DNA from: Reyranella sp.
GTDB lineage: Bacteria; Pseudomonadota; Alphaproteobacteria; Reyranellales; Reyranellaceae
DNA: 6,077 bases
Direction of reading: 5' to 3'
NCBI GenBank assembly: GCA_004296815.1
Contig: SCVT01000429.1
Span: forward strand, 1 to 6,077
Each line of letters opens with the position of its first letter. Position 1 is the first letter of the stretch. The notes under the pieces were generated by a model that did not search any database, had not been told where the DNA came from, and saw only the letters and a list, made by a program, of their open reading frames with translations. The translations under genes were made by a program, and so were the position numbers. Of the stretch, positions 5,401-6,077 are shown piece by piece.

Positions 5401-6077
5401 ATGAGAGCCAGCAGCGACAGCATCATCACCAGCCACGCCGGCTCCCTGCCGCGTCCCGAGGAGCTGATCGCGGCCAACGCCCGGCGCGAGGCCGGCACGG
5501 TCGACGAGGCCGGCTTCCAGAAGGAGCTGACGCAATCGGTGGTCGACGTCGTGCGCCGCCAGGTGGCGGCCGGCATCGCCGTGCCGGGCGACGGCGAGTA
5601 CGGCAAGTCGATGGGCAGCAAGGTCAACTACCGCGCCTGGTGGAGCTACTCGTTCCAGCGGCTGGCCAACCTGCAGGTGCGCGGGCTCAGCCTCTATCAA
5701 TTCCCGGTGCGCCGCTCGAGGCCGGGCAACACCGTGCTGTCGAGCTTCGGCGACCGCCGCGACCGGCTGAAATTCGCCGCCGCCTACGCCGACCCCGAAT
5801 CGGGCATCACCACCGGCCCGCGCGCCACCGACTGGCCGGTCTGCGTCGGGCCGCTCGGCTACACCGGCCACGCGGCGATCGCCGCCGACATCGCCAATTT
5901 CAAGGCGGCCCTCGCAGCCTCCGGCGTCGCCGAAGGGTTCATGACGTCGATCGGCCCGGCGAGCTGCGCGCGCATCGGGAACGAGCACTACAAGAGCGAC
6001 GACGAGTTCGTCTTCGCCTGCGCCGACGCCATGCGCGAGGAGTACAAGGCGATCATCGACGCAGGTCTCATCCTGCA
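5401..6077 (+). CDS. Cobalamin-independent methionine synthase (MetE C-terminal-like) family protein, N-terminal part (cut by the right edge)
   Basis: The first 225 codons of a protein related to the C-terminal catalytic barrel of MetE (Meth_synt_2 type, about 370-400 residues when complete). It shows ITSHAGSLPRPEEL (9-22), a typical opening of these stand-alone homologues, VAAGIAVPGDGEYGKS (55-70), TSIGPASCARIGNEHY (182-197) and ADAMREEYKAIIDAGLIL at the edge. The zinc-binding His/Cys/Cys set of MetE lies further along and is not in the window, so true methyl transfer to homocysteine cannot be judged. Such stand-alone homologues are often of unknown function. ATG 5401 gives the usual N-terminal length and AAGGGA 8 bases upstream; an in-frame ATG at 5395 overlaps the crotonase stop (ATGA) and would add two residues. 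Translational coupling with the crotonase is likely either way. Confidence 0.85.
   Translation, partial: MRASSDSIITSHAGSLPRPEELIAANARREAGTVDEAGFQKELTQSVVDVVRRQVAAGIAVPGDGEYGKSMGSKVNYRAWWSYSFQRLANLQVRGLSLYQFPVRRSRPGNTVLSSFGDRRDRLKFAAAYADPESGITTGPRATDWPVCVGPLGYTGHAAIAADIANFKAALAASGVAEGFMTSIGPASCARIGNEHYKSDDEFVFACADAMREEYKAIIDAGLIL

Overview
The window is G+C-rich, densely packed bacterial chromosome. Gene gaps are short, start codons often overlap the preceding stop, and codons prefer G or C in third position. The mix of genes (a tripartite tricarboxylate transporter, a TauE/SafE permease, an ACAD10/LvaA-type phosphotransferase with a TetR regulator, a bacterial C13 peptidase, and a crotonase next to a MetE-like protein) suggests a metabolically versatile alphaproteobacterium, broadly Rhizobiales or Rhodospirillales. 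That is a judgement from gene content; there is no rRNA or other phylogenetic marker here. No RNA gene, mobile element, CRISPR array or attachment site is visible.

Left third (minus strand, positions 1-1532): a TauE/SafE-family membrane permease is followed by tctB and the first 53 codons of tctA, which runs off the left edge. tctB appears to start at a TTG with a strong ribosome binding site. No tctC (periplasmic binding protein) lies within the visible part.

Middle (plus strand, about 1533-4175): across a roughly 130-base divergent gap, a kinase-fold phosphotransferase gene overlaps a TetR-family regulator gene by 4 bases (ATGA). The gap holds a perfect 14-bp palindrome (1602-1615) that is a good candidate operator for this regulator. 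After 34 bases comes a predicted exported lipoprotein of peptidase family C13 (legumain-like), with His and Cys catalytic motifs intact.

Right third (4172-6077): a RidA-family gene on the minus strand converges on the C13 gene so closely that the two stop codons overlap. RidA is divergent, across only 54 bases, from an enoyl-CoA hydratase/isomerase-family gene, which is followed (overlapping or nearly so) by a cobalamin-independent methionine synthase-like gene cut by the right edge. The two divergent leaders are mirror copies: a 15-base inverted repeat covers both Shine-Dalgarno sites and both start codons.

A coherent but unproven reading is a region for carboxylate uptake and acyl-CoA catabolism: transporter, sulfite/organic-anion permease, a possible hydroxyacyl-CoA kinase under TetR control, a crotonase and RidA. 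The C13 peptidase and the MetE-like protein do not have an obvious place in that scheme.
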